Assembly: GCA_037157565.1 (NCBI GenBank)
Contig: JAZHRO010000012.1
Span: forward strand, 3,312,501-3,376,500
Length of the DNA stretch: 64,000 nucleotides
Direction of reading: 5' to 3'
Source: Thalassia testudinum
Taxonomy: Eukaryota; Streptophyta; Magnoliopsida; Alismatales; Hydrocharitaceae
In this document: piece after piece, positions 24,483 to 36,285 of the stretch
Layout: every line of letters starts with the position of its first letter
Position numbering within the stretch: position 1 is the stretch's first letter
Notes under the pieces: model-generated
Seen by the model: the letters and a program-made list of their open reading frames with translations, nothing else
Database searches by the model: none
Told to the model about the DNA's origin: nothing
Made by a program: the position numbers and the translations under genes

Positions 24483-25176
24483 TGTTGAACCATTTACCAC
24501 ATCTATTGAGGCGATGGGTTACTTCGCTATCGTATTCGATTTTGAAAACCTGTCCTTGTAGTTTGAATAGCGAAGGACTCGGGTTCAACAAATAAAATTT
24601 ATACCAGAATAGAGATTCCAGGTCGAACACAGGGAGGCGGATGTTTGATTAAAAATATGCATTTGTTTTATTTGTACGAAACAGAATAACTAATTGGAAA
24701 CTATTTAACAAATAATAAATAGAAGAGAGAGAGAATATTACAAAAAAAAGTAAAAGGGATGTAGAATAAACATGAATTTCATTATCAAAAAGTTGTTCGT
24801 TACACTACTCATTACGACTAGAAAGCGGGAAATGATTACTATAGAAAGCAGTAAATTTATTCTAGAAAGCAGTAAATTTACTCTAGAAAGCAGTAAAAAG
24901 AATGGGGAGAGAGATATCCTCCTCGACGATCGCTTTGAGGATGAGCTAGACGGGGCGATGCTTGGAAGAAGGGGAACGGAGTAGGAAGAAGGAGGACGAA
25001 GCGGGAAGAACGGGAATGAAGTAGCATGTCGTCGTCATCACGGGATCCACTTCCAAAATGGGTGAGAAAATTTGACTTTATCTCCCGAGAAGCATCTCGG
25101 GTGTGGGACAAGCTTCTCTTGAACTTTGGAGAGGGAGAGAAGAGAAGGAAGGGATGAAGATTTCATATGGAGGAGG

Positions 25177-25186
25177 TCTCCTTTTA
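25177..25186 (-). promoter_or_regulatory. TATA box, D LTR
   Basis: Minus-strand CTATAAAAGG, aligned with the F TATA boxes. Confidence 0.6.
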
Positions 25187-25530
25187 TAGTTGCAAAAAAT
25201 GAGGGTAATTTGGTCTTTTTAATCTCAAAACATTAAATCAGGGGTCTTTAGTAATGGATAAAACCATCGCTAAAGCCCCATCGTGGGCGACGTGCGTCGC
25301 TCGCTCGCCTCCCTCGCATGCAATGCCTTTCCACGTTCATCAAATCTCGGTCATTCGATCGTGAGATTGAACGGCTAAGAGCACTCCTCGCCGTGCCTCC
25401 TCAGCCGTGCATACGCATGCGATCCCACATTATGCGCGGGCATGCATGTGCACGTCATCTGGACTGAGCGCGCGTGGCTGCTGGATCGCGATCGTGCGAT
25501 TGATCAGGCGCACGCCTCCTCTCCAATTGC

Positions 25531-25600
25531 TGTGCGGCGAGGCTCGAACGCATGCCTACGCTTCGAGTTTGAGTGCTCAACCAACTGCGCTATGTGCGTG
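25531..25600 (-). other. tRNA-like module in the D LTR
   Basis: Minus strand: A-box-like TAGCGCAGTTGG (25592-25581) and B-box-like GTTCGAGCC (25549-25541), about 45 nt apart as in tRNA genes. Not a complete tRNA: the T-arm is truncated. Confidence 0.55.
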
Positions 25601-25805
25601 AATGGACAAGCGGGCTAACTCATGCGCGTGCAATCTGGACCGTTAGATTGAGATCCAACGATGATGGTTGCTCCTTCCAGCGATCCTTCAGAGTCTTCAA
25701 GCGCCAGTTGACCTCCTCTCTCAACTGTTGGATCTTAATCCAACGGCGGAGATGCGTGGGTGCTAGAAGCTTCAACGGTTGAGGGCAGCTGGTTGGGCGG
25801 TCGAG

Positions 25806-25827
25806 ATGGTGCCACGTGGCACCATCT
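25806..25827. promoter_or_regulatory. Palindromic G-box, D LTR
   Basis: A 22-bp perfect palindrome centred on TGCCACGTGGCA. CACGTG is the G-box bound by plant bZIP and bHLH factors. Homologous palindromes lie in the LTRs of C, F and I. Confidence 0.65.
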
Positions 25828-26280
25828 TGGCCATCCATCTTCTAGATGATGTAGATGGTGCCACGGGTGTCGGATTAAGTCGATTTTCGCGCTGTTAGGC
25901 TGCGATCATTGATCTGAATCCATCCATGCGATTGAATTTGTCATTTGAAGTGTGGATTCACACCATCTTGGCCCTTGATCTTCTAGGGTTCCCCAATCTC
26001 CATTTGATGCTACAGATGTCTGATTAGGGTGATCTTGGAGTTGTTGAACTCCAATCATCGCCCTGATCAAATTTGTACAGTTGGATCTTCGATCCAAGGC
26101 CCCGATAAAAATTTTGCCCTGTCCCTTAACATAAAAGGAGACAATTTACCTCCATTTTATTCAAACTAATCTAAATGCAAGATGATGCATGCTATGCAAT
26201 ATTTATAGTATGTAATGCAATCCTATGCTTAAGAACATGCATAAATAGACATCTTAAGTAGTATAAACATGTTTACATCA

Positions 26281-27769
26281 CACCCCCGTGCCTATCTTTT
26301 GCTCGTCCCTAGCAAAAACTATATGCTATTTATAAAAGAATTAGGTTGGATTATTTGGGCATGAGTTATTTTCAATCATTAAGAAAATGTTTACTTAGGA
26401 TCTGAACTTTCAAAGACACAACAATGCCTGGGTATCTGCCAAAATGCAGGCCGCCTCAAGCCCTCGCCTTATTCAAAGAAAATTTTCTTTTTCTCTTTTT
26501 CTTCTTTTCTAATTTTTTTTTTGAATTTTCGAGTTTTATGGTTTAAGAGTGGCTTTCTACGGCCATTCAACTCATCCAAGATTTGATGAGAACCCTAAGT
26601 TTTAAGCATCTTATTATGAATGTGATAGACTCGTTGATTGGCAGTTAAAATGGACTTTGGATTTCTACTCCTCTAGGTGACCTTAAAAAGAAAATTCTGC
26701 TTAAAGGTGTATCTTTACAACCGATAGCTTTCTCCCTACTTTTATTTTTATGGGGTCAACACAAGGGTGAATCCAGTGTATATCTCCCTAGTTTATTCTA
26801 CTTCTCTACTTCTTCCTAAGTGTTTTGGGAATTTTCAGTGCATTTATTGAGCTGGGTTCTGGATAACCAATCGATAATCTGTTACCACCGATAACTTGCC
26901 AGCCATACTCGTGCGGCGAAGTATGGCTTATTTCTTTTATTTTCTTTTTTTTCTTTTCTCCTTTTCTTTTTCTTTTTTCTTTTTTTTTTGACTTTCTTTT
27001 TCTTTTTGTTCTTCTTTTTTTAGGTTGGTGGCTTCCCTGTTCTAAGATTTACCTAAAGGCAGCAAGAAGAGATTGGCCCAGTGACTGGGCTCTGGACAAC
27101 CTGCCTATGGCTGTTACCCACGATAACTTGCCAGCCATATCACCCTAGAAGGTTCATTAGCTACCTAATTTCCGTTAGAACTACCGATTAACGAGTCAGT
27201 GACAAGATAGTGTGTAGATGTTTTAGACTTAAAGTTCCCAAAATCAGAGGGTGGGTTGATAAGTCGTGTACTTATCACCCAAACTTATTTACTCAAATTA
27301 AAATAGAATTTAGGTTGGTGAGGACTCAAAAAATAAATCCACATTTTAATGGATACACAGGCTGATTAAGTTTGAAGACCTGAAGGGTCATTGTGTTCAA
27401 ATCCTAATCTAATATTTCCTAAGATTGAAAATTTTTCTTAAACCCAAGTTCTCTTTCCTAATTCCAAACTTTTTTTTTTTTATAAATAAAATAAAATGAA
27501 TCTACGAAGCTGACGAATAAATTCAGAGATGAATATCCACCCCCCCATGTCTATCTAATGTAATGTCCTCATTGTATTAAAAAGATATAAAACAGAGTCG
27601 AATAGAGTAGAAAGCACTTGACTTGCATGAATGTCGGGTCTACTTCGAGATAAAGAAAAACTGTATATGTGCTGAATTTAGTGCCTTTACCTATTTACAC
27701 TATACAAAGAAGAGAAATAAAGAATTCACAGGTGCAAATCAGAATCAAAATAAAGAGAAGAAACCTCTG
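26281..27769 (-). other. D PPT and 3' non-coding region
   Basis: Holds the PPT (26281-26296, minus-strand GGCACGGGGGTG), the upstream stem-loop (26297-26317, one mismatch), two copies of a ~60-bp block (about 26866-26925 and 27085-27145), the TGATAAGT/ACTTATCA stem-loop (27249-27269), the internal PPT-like block (27541-27580) and the minus-strand TTCAGCACATATA motif (about 27665-27680). Same order as in F. Confidence 0.7.
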
Positions 27770-28720
27770 ACCTACCAGCAGATGTCCACAGATGTGGACC
27801 AGATTATGGTGCAGACCCATACCCCATAATCAAGAATATCTAAGGTTCTAGATAAAAAGTACCCAAAACCTAAAATCAGTATGCAAGCGAGGTCGGGCCT
27901 GCATTTATGAGGATGCAACCCAAGACCAAAGAGTCGGGTTACAAAGAATTCGATATCGAAAGGATAATCAATGAATGTATGCTTGGGTTGAACATCCTCA
28001 GAATAAATGTCATAAGGGTTTTGGTTTGATGGTTTCAAATGAATTGGAAACCTTAGACTCGGTCTTCTATTTCTTCCAGAGTTTGCTTCCTAAAACAAAA
28101 TTTCCTAACTCCTATCCTCCTCATTCAGAATGTCAAATTCCGGGACCTCCTGCATATTAATCACCCCATCTGAAATTTCCAAGTCTAAAAGATGTGGCTA
28201 AATCAGAATTGACTTGGGTCTAGTTATCTCAAAAACAAAATCATCGATAAGCTCATTGGGGTGTAACTGATAATTAGGGCATTGGATTGAATCCTCCAGA
28301 AAATGCGATTCTGGATCCATAATGTGAGCCCCAATAAGATCAGTGTCCTCAGTTATTGGGCTATCAAATGATCTATCAGATTCCTCATGCCCAATCGTCT
28401 TACAGAAATCGTGTTCTGTAAACTCGTGTGAGACTTCATAAATTAAACCTTCACCCTCAGAATCAAAGAAATTTAAATCCGTATTAATGTACGTCTCAAA
28501 ATCATCCATGACTTTCTGATCCATGGAGACATACGTTTCGTTGTATCCTAGCTCAGGGATCTCAGGTGAAGAAATCAGATCATCCTTAATTGGTTGCTCT
28601 AATTCAATCTGGTCAGCCTCGTAACATGTGTCCCCCCAATAGGTGCTTGAGCGGGTTCTGACATTGGCTCTCCTGAAGGGGGTTCATCCTGGGAATCATC
28701 CCACGATGCTTAGCCAACAC
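27770..28720 (-). pseudogene. Remnant of the F-type acidic ORF in D
   Basis: Minus-strand fragments at 28524-28198 and 28038-27772 align with about residues 270-395 and 440-535 of the F protein (shared HEF-EHDFC, ESDRSF-SPITE, YQLHP-ELIDD, KPSNQNPYDI, FGLGLHPHK). Frameshifts separate them, and the N-terminal aromatic-rich part is missing because the region runs directly into the truncated LTR. It supports the F ORF as a real, conserved coding sequence of the family. Confidence 0.75.
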
Positions 28721-28779
28721 CGTGTTGAGCAGGAATCATCCTGGGAACAAGGATCCACCCATGTTGAGCGGGAATTTGA

Positions 28780-29142
28780 TCTAACATCGTGTGGTTGGAT
28801 TCTTCATCTGAGGTACGAGTTTAACACCACCTTAGCCCTTGAGCTATGATCTTCCTAAGACTATATTTGATACTATGGAAGTCTGATCAGGGCAACCTCG
28901 GAGTCATTGAACTCCGATCGTCGCCCTAATCAAATTTGTACGGTTGGATCTCAAATCCGAGGCCCTAAAACAATATTGCCCTGTCCCCTGACCACAAAAA
29001 GAGAAAATTAACCTATAATTTATACAATCTAACCAAAATGCATGATGATGCATGTTATGCAATAATTGTAATGATGAATGCTTCAATAGACCCAAGAACA
29101 TGCAAAATAGGCATTTTAGGCCAATTAGATGTGTGCACATCA
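28780..29142 (-). repeat. D 5' LTR, truncated
   Basis: Aligns with the first ~370 bp of the D 3' LTR (about 25911-26280). The rest of U3, R and U5 and the PBS are missing. Confidence 0.75.
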
Positions 29143-29152
29143 GTGTTACCAC

Positions 29153-30640
29153 CAACTTGGCCCATATTTTCTATTATGGGTTAAGTGGCAATTTGAGGAA
29201 TTTTGTTGACGCAGCATGTAAGGGAAATTTCTTAAGTAACGATGCTGAGGGAGCCTTTGAATTATTTGAGAATATGAGTGAAAGTTCCCTCAACAATGCC
29301 TCAATGTCTGCCTTCAATAGATCCAATCAAGCAAGGAGCAGGGTCTATGAAATTAAAGATAATTCAAATTTGGTTGATTTAGAACTGATTGTACAATGAT
29401 TGGATAAGGTGGAACTCGTTGGGAAAAATGTAGAGAGTTCGGATAAGAAATTGGACAACCTTCCGAAGGGCAGGAAATCCTTAGGTACACATTCCAAAAT
29501 AAACCCTATGCCTACCCAAGGAACTTCTATGTTAACCTGCACCCAACTCCCCAACCCTCTATGTCAGGAATTAGTGCACAATATTAATGACCTGACCATG
29601 GCTCCACCCATGAGCCAACTTTACTTGGACCTATCTCTTTCTGGGTACCAAGGAGGGACCTTAATGCCCTCAAATTCTAAATTAGGCATCCTGATGCCTA
29701 ATTATCCTGAGGATGTGAATGCACTCTAGGGATACACTAGAAATGATCCCTGTTCAAACACTTACAACCCTGGATGGTGCAACAATCCTAACATTGCTTG
29801 GTCAAGTCAGAAACTCGCCTAGGGTCCTAACTTGACTAAGCCAAGCGCTTATGGGAAAACCAGTAGGTACACACAACCATGCACATACTAGCCACAACCT
29901 ACTAAGGAAACCCAGCCTTCTAATCTGAGTCTGCTCCATAAAGAAATGTGGGAAATGAATCTGAGACATAGAGAAGAAATGGATCAATTGAGGACAGATT
30001 TGACAGGATGATTGGACCGATTAGTTGATGCTAGACAACACAGGATGTTGTCATCCCAACCCGTCCCTAACCCAAGGAACTTTAATAGGGTTAACCAGAA
30101 CAACACACAGGAACAACAAGCACATATAATTCAACCTGCTCCCCAACATCCACCTGGCTTTGTTAACCCCAACCCAACCCAGGCTCAACCCATTTTGCAA
30201 AACCCACCTCACCCTTTTAACCCTAATGCTTATGCCTATGCTGTCACCTTGAGAAGTGGGAAACAAATTCAAGATCCTTATTCTTCTACATCCAAATCTT
30301 ACCAAGATCTTGAGGAGCCTGAATCTGACCTGGGAGACCAAGCTAATCTAGAAAACAAGGCTCATGATTTGAACACTCATGATTTCTCTTGAGCACCCTT
30401 TCCTGAAGCCTTGAACAAATCTAGGGAAAAGAAAACCATTCAATCTAAGGAGTGGCTTGATATTTTAAAGTAAGTCCAAGTAAATATGCCACTCCTTGAA
30501 GCTATTGAGAACATCCCGACCTATGCGAAATTTCTTGAGGAAATGTGCACACCGAAATGCTAGAACAAATCAAAAAAAAGGGTCAAAATTTCTGAATAAG
30601 CCAGTGCCATCATCTTAAATAAGCTCCCTCCTAAAAAGAA
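29153..30640 (+). pseudogene. gag: C gag, C-terminal part
   Basis: Continues the gag core directly after the second ACTTG: LAHIFYYGL, FVDAACKGNF, FELFENMSESS. A Gln/Pro-rich linker and AVTLRSGK (about 30240) follow, as in A. Stops interrupt it near 29398, 29728, 30009 and 30392. The continuity of this segment with 24087 is the main evidence for the K insertion site. Confidence 0.83.
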
Positions 30641-31152
30641 AGATTCAAGGACCCCCTTAATTTCATGTGAAATAGATGGTTTGATCTTGAAGCGAGCCTT
30701 ACTGGACCTTGGTGCCTCCATCAATCTAATCCCACGGAATTATATGAAGAGTTGGACTTAAGTCCCTTGCAACATATTGATGTTACCCTTCAGCTTGCTG
30801 ACAGGTCAACCAAGATTCCAAAGGAACTCTTACAAAATGTGATTACAAAAGTGAGGGATTTTGAGTACCCTATGGACTTTCTAGTTTTAGATATGGAGGC
30901 ATCAGAAAACTTGAACCACACCCCAATAATCTTAGGAAGATCTTTCTTGGCCACAGCCAATTCTTTGATAAATTGCGAGATGGGGAATATGCAAACCACT
31001 TCTGGAAGGAAAAATTTTCAACTCAATATCTTTAAAGCTTCCGCAAAGAATAAACTGAATTGTGGTTCTATTGAGGTCGCAGGAACAATTGAAGAGGTTT
31101 TGGCAATTCACACTAAGGATAATCTGAATTCTACCAAATCTCAAGATCAATA
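30641..31152 (+). pseudogene. C retropepsin
   Basis: An aspartic protease with RALLDLGASIN (D-L-G-A) near 30695-30725, then a frameshift near 30738, then VTLQLADRS, DFLVLDME and IILGRSFLATA. Same arrangement as in A and E. Would process Gag; inactive because of the frameshift and stops. Confidence 0.82.
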
Positions 31153-31910
31153 AGAGAGACAAGGAAGTGATGTACTTGAGGATGTTTCTGATTTACCACC
31201 TCCCATAGATAATCAAATTGAAAAAGATATTAATGAGATCGAGAAACTATTGGGAGTATCTTATGATAAATTAGATGATGACATTAAGAATCCTTAATAT
31301 ATCCACCCAGAAATTCAAGAATTATTGGATTTTCAGGGGGTTCGAGAAATTGGATAGCTAAAGGACATGGACCAGGAAAATGAAGAAACAACATTAGAGA
31401 AAAAAGCTTAAATCATGATGGACAGAGGAAGAAATTATAATCCAACTGGTTCAAATGGATGGCTTGATTCTGAGGAAGAAATGATTTCAAATAAGGAAGA
31501 GGTAATTTCTGATGAGGAGTTTAAGGAATTCAACACAACTCTACCTTTCTCCTCATATGACCTGGAGCTTGGAGAATTTATGAGTTTTGACATCAATTAA
31601 CATTATGAGGATCCTTCTGATTCTAATTAAGAACCATATTTAAATTTCAATCATAATTTCAATCTAAACCCTCCACCACCTCTTCTTGAATTATGGAATT
31701 GGGTTAATGAACAAGCTCTACATCATGAACCTCATCTATCCGACTCTTTTATATTTCGAATCAGAAAAACTCTTCGGAGTGGGGCTACATCATCAATTGG
31801 TCTGCATTTGTGGATCACTGATTCTTGGACCACATGATCATATCTTTATTTTAATCCTGAATATCTCAGCAACAATTATTACTCCTTCTCTTAACCCACA
31901 ATATTGAAAT
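31153..31910 (+). pseudogene. C acidic tail with C-terminal GLHHQLV segment
   Basis: A broken frame after the protease, rich in Glu, Asp and Asn (31153-31640), then a Pro-rich stretch and a final segment (31686-31907, after a frame change) with FGVGLHHQLVCICG and a hydrophobic stretch FILILNISATI. The GLHH-V plus hydrophobic end resembles the C-termini of the B and F proteins. Function unknown. Confidence 0.6.
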
Positions 31911-33647
31911 ACATATTTCTTTTGGGTTTAGGTTAGGCAAATGACATTAAACTTAGCGCTGGCTGGGAGGCAACCCAGTATTCTATATAGGTATTTTTCA
32001 TTTTTTTCTAATCAAGCTAACCTGGATTAACAAGCTCAGTCAGGTGATATCCCCTCCTCTCGCTTAGTACATTTTGATTTTTCTGCATACATTTCATTGA
32101 GGACATTGTAATGAATAGGCATAGGGGGGTGGACATTGCATATCTTATTTTTATGCCAGAGAAAAAAGAAAAAAACATTACATTCATGCAGAAGGAATTT
32201 TTATCAAGAAGGTTTTATTAGGGATTTATTCTTAAGTTGATTCCTGAATTTAGAATCCAGTACAATTTCACACTTACACATATAATTTGCAATGGATCCT
32301 CTATGAAGACCGATAGACATCTTTAGTTTGTCGAGAAGAAGCAATGCTTCTTCTCCTGAACCCCTGGATAGTAATTAGGGAGTCAGAAGACATCTTATAG
32401 TAGATCCACCAAACAAGTGTGAAGTAAGAGTAGAGAGTCTACTGGTGCTCTAAGCCTAGTATAAGGAATCTTAAATTCTGGGTAACTAGATAATGATACT
32501 CAAAGTTAGGCATAGCTTTCGCTCTTGGTTCCTACATATAAATTCTTTGTGAGAGTTTTCGGAGAGCCACCAAATAAGGAAAATACGTAGAGAGCGGGTT
32601 CTAATAAAACTAGGACTAAGGTGTATGATTACAACTGTCTTTTACAGAATCTTCGACTGAAGGAGGGTATTAATATCAAAGTCAGAAATACATTGTCTCA
32701 TCCATTCCTTTCCCGGTGCCGAGAGTAGGCACTTCCACCAAATAAGTCACCTGATATCATCTTGAACACCCCAATCCTGAATAATGCCTCGTAAATAAAA
32801 ATATGCATGGGTGCTGCATTACGTTGTGTTGGTAGAAATAAATATACATGAAAAAATTAAAAAAAAAGAAAAAGAGAAAGAGAAAAGTAGAGAAAAAAAG
32901 AATAAAAAGAAAGAAAAAATAAATATAAAAAATAGAAAAATAGAAAAAAGAGAGTGTTAATTGTGTTGTGTTAAGCATATTGAGGCAACAACACCCATTC
33001 CCTTTATAATTCCCCAAATATAGCCTTGACCTACTTTTCCATATTTTTGATCACCCGAATACTGGCCGAGGATTGTTGACTTAGTGATAGAGTTATCAGA
33101 ACTTAATCAAAGTATTAATGACATGAGAGGCCACCAAATATATTTACAAATCTGGTGAGATTGTGAGATCGAAAAGAAAAGAGAAGAAAAAGAGAAAGAA
33201 AGAAAAAGAAAAAGAGAGAATGAGTACAAAGAAACTAAAGAGAGTATAATTTCTCCACCTCTCTTTGAGTTGAATTATTTAATAAGTTTAGAAATCTAGG
33301 TTCTGTAATACTAGTCTATGTGCAGAACCAAAGGAGTATAAGCCACCAAATATAAATCCACTTAACTCAGACATCTTCTACCTAAGCCAAAAGCCAGGGC
33401 TAAAATTACATATTATGTTATAACCCCGAGGGAAGAAGTTTGCCTATCACAATAGAATTTTACTAAGGGTCAAGTACGAGCTTTAGATGTGGATTGACTT
33501 TCCACTTGGATCCGTTGCATAGGCTACAACACTACACTTTCACGATTGTCTGGATTTCTAAAGTTTTGGATGGAAACAAAAGAAATAAATCTCTAGTCGA
33601 ACTCTTTATAGAAATTAATCATTTAGGACCACTTTTCATTTAGTCTT
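31911..33647 (+). other. C 3' non-coding region
   Basis: Begins with TTAAACTTAGCGCT and TGGGAGGCAACCCA (about 31949-31982), then an internal PPT-like block (32094-32132), and about 1.4 kb closely similar to 54590-56040 of E, including the GAGAAGAAGC/GCTTCTTCTC stem-loop (32333-32355), six spaced copies of a CCACCAAATA-type motif and A-rich low complexity (32850-32955, 33170-33225). Confidence 0.7.
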
Positions 33648-33703
33648 GCATTTCCTATGGACTAGCAAGATTCAGGGATGGGGGTGTGATTGTGTAGTAA
33701 TCA
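33648..33703 (+). other. C PPT region
   Basis: A decayed stem-loop (only CTAGCAAG clear), PPT CAGGGATGGGGGTG, then the LTR start TGATTGT/GTAATCA with a 3-nt loop (33687-33703, two G-T pairs). Confidence 0.65.
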
Positions 33704-34137
33704 TAAGACCTAATTTACCTAAATTAAGCTAGATTTTAGCTTAACTTATGGACAATGTATGCATCGGCATCATAATTACCATCATAGTTAATTTGTTAGC
33801 TTTATAGATAATAATGCTATTTTATGCTTTAAAAGAGAGATAATATTAGTTGCAGATGATCCAGGCCACATATTATAAATCAGACCCTACGAATCTAATC
33901 AAGAAGACGACGAGAGTCCAACGCTTCCGAAATCATCTCGATCAGACTTCCATAGCATCACAAACAACATATAGAAGATCAGAGGCCAAGGAGCTGGATA
34001 GCAAAAATCCAAACCTTAGATGTCAAATCTGATCGCACAGATAGATTCGGATCAACAATCGCAGTCTAACGGCGCAAGGATCAACCCGATCGGAGCCCTC
34101 TAGCACCAACTACAAAAGTAGGAAGATGAATGGTTAG

Positions 34138-34161
34138 GATGGTGCCACGTGGCACCATCCC
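34138..34161. promoter_or_regulatory. Palindromic G-box, C LTR
   Basis: A 24-bp perfect palindrome centred on TGCCACGTGGCA, about 680 bp upstream of the TATA box. Confidence 0.65.
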
Positions 34162-34329
34162 AACGATCCACCACTGTGCCCCAACCACTGAAGGAGAAAC
34201 GTGGGCTGTTGGATCATCATCCAACAACCACGAAGAGGCTACGTTGCCCATCACTGTGCCTTCATCAACTAAGACTTCATCGATCCAACGGCTAGGAAAC
34301 AGCTTCGCATAAATCCTGAATGCGACACA

Positions 34330-34398
34330 AGTGAGCGCATAGTGCGTTGGTCACAACCTTTGTTTAAGAGCAACTGGGGCAAGTTCGATTCGCACTTC
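34330..34398 (+). other. tRNA-like module in the C LTR
   Basis: A-box-like TAGTGCGTTGG (34340-34350) and B-box GTTCGATTC (34383-34391); the ends AAGTG/CACTT can pair. Not a complete tRNA gene. Confidence 0.5.
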
Positions 34399-34835
34399 AC
34401 AAGAAATTGGAAAGGCAATGACACTCGAGCGTAATTAAGCCATTGGATGAGAACAAGTGGCGTGGATGCGGCTATGCTACGCGATATGGAATGTCGGATG
34501 AGGCGGTGCGATGGATGTCTGATCTGACGCCCCACCAAACGTGGAGTAGGCGTTAGAAGAAGAGACAGTGCTACGTTCGTTTTAAGCCATCCTATCTCAC
34601 GATTGAAAGCATGCACGAGTGTGAGGAAGCACACGAGGAAGGGCATGCAATCGTGATCTAGTAGCTAAGCGAGTGCCACGTGTCGACATCTGAGGCGATC
34701 CACATGTTTAAGGAGCGATAGTGGTCCATTTGAGGTGCGATTTGATCCATTGATCTCCTGATCAATGAATCTGATCAATCGAAAGGTGTTGCATGGTTTT
34801 GGGGGCCAAAATACCTACATTGCCCCTTATTGAAT

Positions 34836-34845
34836 CTATAAAAAG
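34836..34845 (+). promoter_or_regulatory. TATA box, C LTR
   Basis: CTATAAAAAG followed by a CT-rich start region. Confidence 0.6.
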
Positions 34846-35270
34846 AGCCCTAGAGCCCCCAATTGATCTCAACTTCCACCAGACACATCTCCAACCTCTT
34901 TCTATCTGTAACATCTCTCCAGCCTTCCTCTCGATGCTCTGGATTTGAAGCCACACTTCTCACAAGCATCCCACAAACAATGTCGTTCTTGTCTATTTTC
35001 TCTCTCTATTCTTTAACATAGTTGTTTTAATTCCTAGTTGAGAATTGTTTGCCATTAGCAAAAAAAACCTAATCTTCTGAATATCTGGTCTCTGTTTCTA
35101 TGTTACATTAGGATAGATTAGTTAGTATGAAAATATTTGAAAATCATATTTTTGCCTCCCTGCAAATGACTCAGGACTCACCGATTTTGATTTATAAATT
35201 TATTTATTTCGACATGGTTCACACTACAATGATATAAAAAATCTTTTTATACGTTTCACAATGAACAACA

Positions 35271-35807
35271 GTCAAGAAAGGAGAATCCCATAATAACCCC
35301 CACACGGTAGACCGTCCCTACGGGTTATAGGGTTTCCTCCACCCGACTTTCCTTGTCACTGTGGTTCCAAGTAGACCAAAAGCGTGTGAGTTAAGCCTTA
35401 AGTCTACCAAATTTAGGCTTAGATGTGCTTGTGCCTTGATTATCACTTGATTTAGAGATATATTGCAAATGTGACCTAATTTTAGGTTGATTAGGTTGTA
35501 ATGCAACCTAATTTCACCTGACTTGCCCTAAGGAATTTAAGGTCAGATCGGGGTCAAATGAACCCAACTTACCTATATTGGTATGACAAGTAAGATTATT
35601 AGCCACCAATTTTAGTATTTAAGTGACAGGATTACTGATTTTAGGGTTAAAATTATTTAATCAATTCAATTAGGGGCTTAGATAACGCAATATAGAGAAT
35701 CAATTCCTTTTGAGGTTTGCAATGTGTTTCTGCACTTCAAACACCGTAATGTGTTAACCCTAATTTGGCTCTAAATGAGTCCAATTTTAATTCAGTTAAA
35801 TATTCAC
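35271..35807 (-). mobile_element. Element J: leader fragment of a B-like element, minus strand
   Basis: 35290-35520 aligns with 11190-11400 in the leader of B, same relative strand (ACACGGTAGA-CGTCCC-ACGGGTT, CCACCCGAC). The rest is AT-rich and shows nothing recognisable. It lies between the end of C and the start of G, so it is the oldest layer visible; its other parts lie outside the window. Confidence 0.6.
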
Positions 35808-36285
35808 TGATGGTAGCACCATCATCCTCTATATATAACTTAATTTGGCTCAGTTCTAAGGTTAAATTCACCTAATTAATCATTAAAAGGGTATAACTGA
35901 AGAATATTAAGAATTGGAGGGCATGTCACAAAATAGGTTAATTCTGATATTTTAATAGGTAAATATAAGTTCAGATTAACCAATAGGTGAACCTAAAATT
36001 AATTTAAGGTCAAATAAGCTTATAATTGAAATAAGTGGGCTTCCATTGATTTATTTAAGGATTTTATGGAATAAAAGCCAAATTACAATTAATAAAATCC
36101 AAATTTCAGCCTCACTTTAATTTAAAGAGTTATTACAAAAATAAATGTAACATAAAACTTATAAAAATCATTGAAAAATATTCTATAAGGTTTAGAACAT
36201 TCAATTTTACAAAATATGCCTAATTTGAGCTAAATTGGAGACCGAGGTGGGTGATTGATGCATTTTGGGTTAAATTGTAAATTAA
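35808..36285 (+). repeat. G 5' LTR, first segment
   Basis: Starts with a perfect 7-bp hairpin TGATGGT/ACCATCA; 36120-36280 aligns with about 460-560 of H. Ends where E is inserted. Confidence 0.72.

Larger units (their letters stand above)
24483..26280 (-). repeat. D 3' LTR
   Basis: 1798 bp; on the minus strand it starts TGATGTAAAC and ends GGTTCAACA. Aligns along its length with the F LTRs, including the G-box palindrome (about 25806-25827), the tRNA-like module (25531-25600), the CTTTAG/CTAAAG hairpin (25243-25277) and the TATA box (25177-25186). Confidence 0.85.
24483..29142 (-). mobile_element. Element D: decayed relative of F, minus strand
   Basis: Minus strand, same family as F. The 3' LTR (24483-26280, 1798 bp) is complete, but only the first ~370 bp of the 5' LTR remain (about 28780-29142). 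PBS, leader and the first third of the ORF are deleted. The remaining ORF (27770-28720) is broken. No target duplication is recognisable (TAGTA to the left, GTGTT to the right), in line with the deletion. Confidence 0.78.
23255..35270 (+). mobile_element. Element C: gag-protease-only Athila-like element, 5' part outside the window
   Basis: Begins here because A is inserted in its leader; its own 5' LTR and PBS lie left of the window. Gag is split at 24092/29153 by K plus D. After gag and protease come a tail, a 3' non-coding region of about 1.7 kb very similar to that of E, a PPT and a 1584-bp 3' LTR. No RT or integrase. The LTR belongs to the group with I, D and F, while the 3' region is shared with E. 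The right end abuts fragment J. Confidence 0.85.
33687..35270 (+). repeat. C 3' LTR (1584 bp)
   Basis: TGATTGTG ... GAACAACA. Almost the same length as solo LTR I and alignable with it. Carries the G-box palindrome (34138-34161), the TGTTGGAT/ATCCAACA hairpin (about 34207-34226), a tRNA-like module (34330-34398) and the TATA box (34836-34845). Confidence 0.85.
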
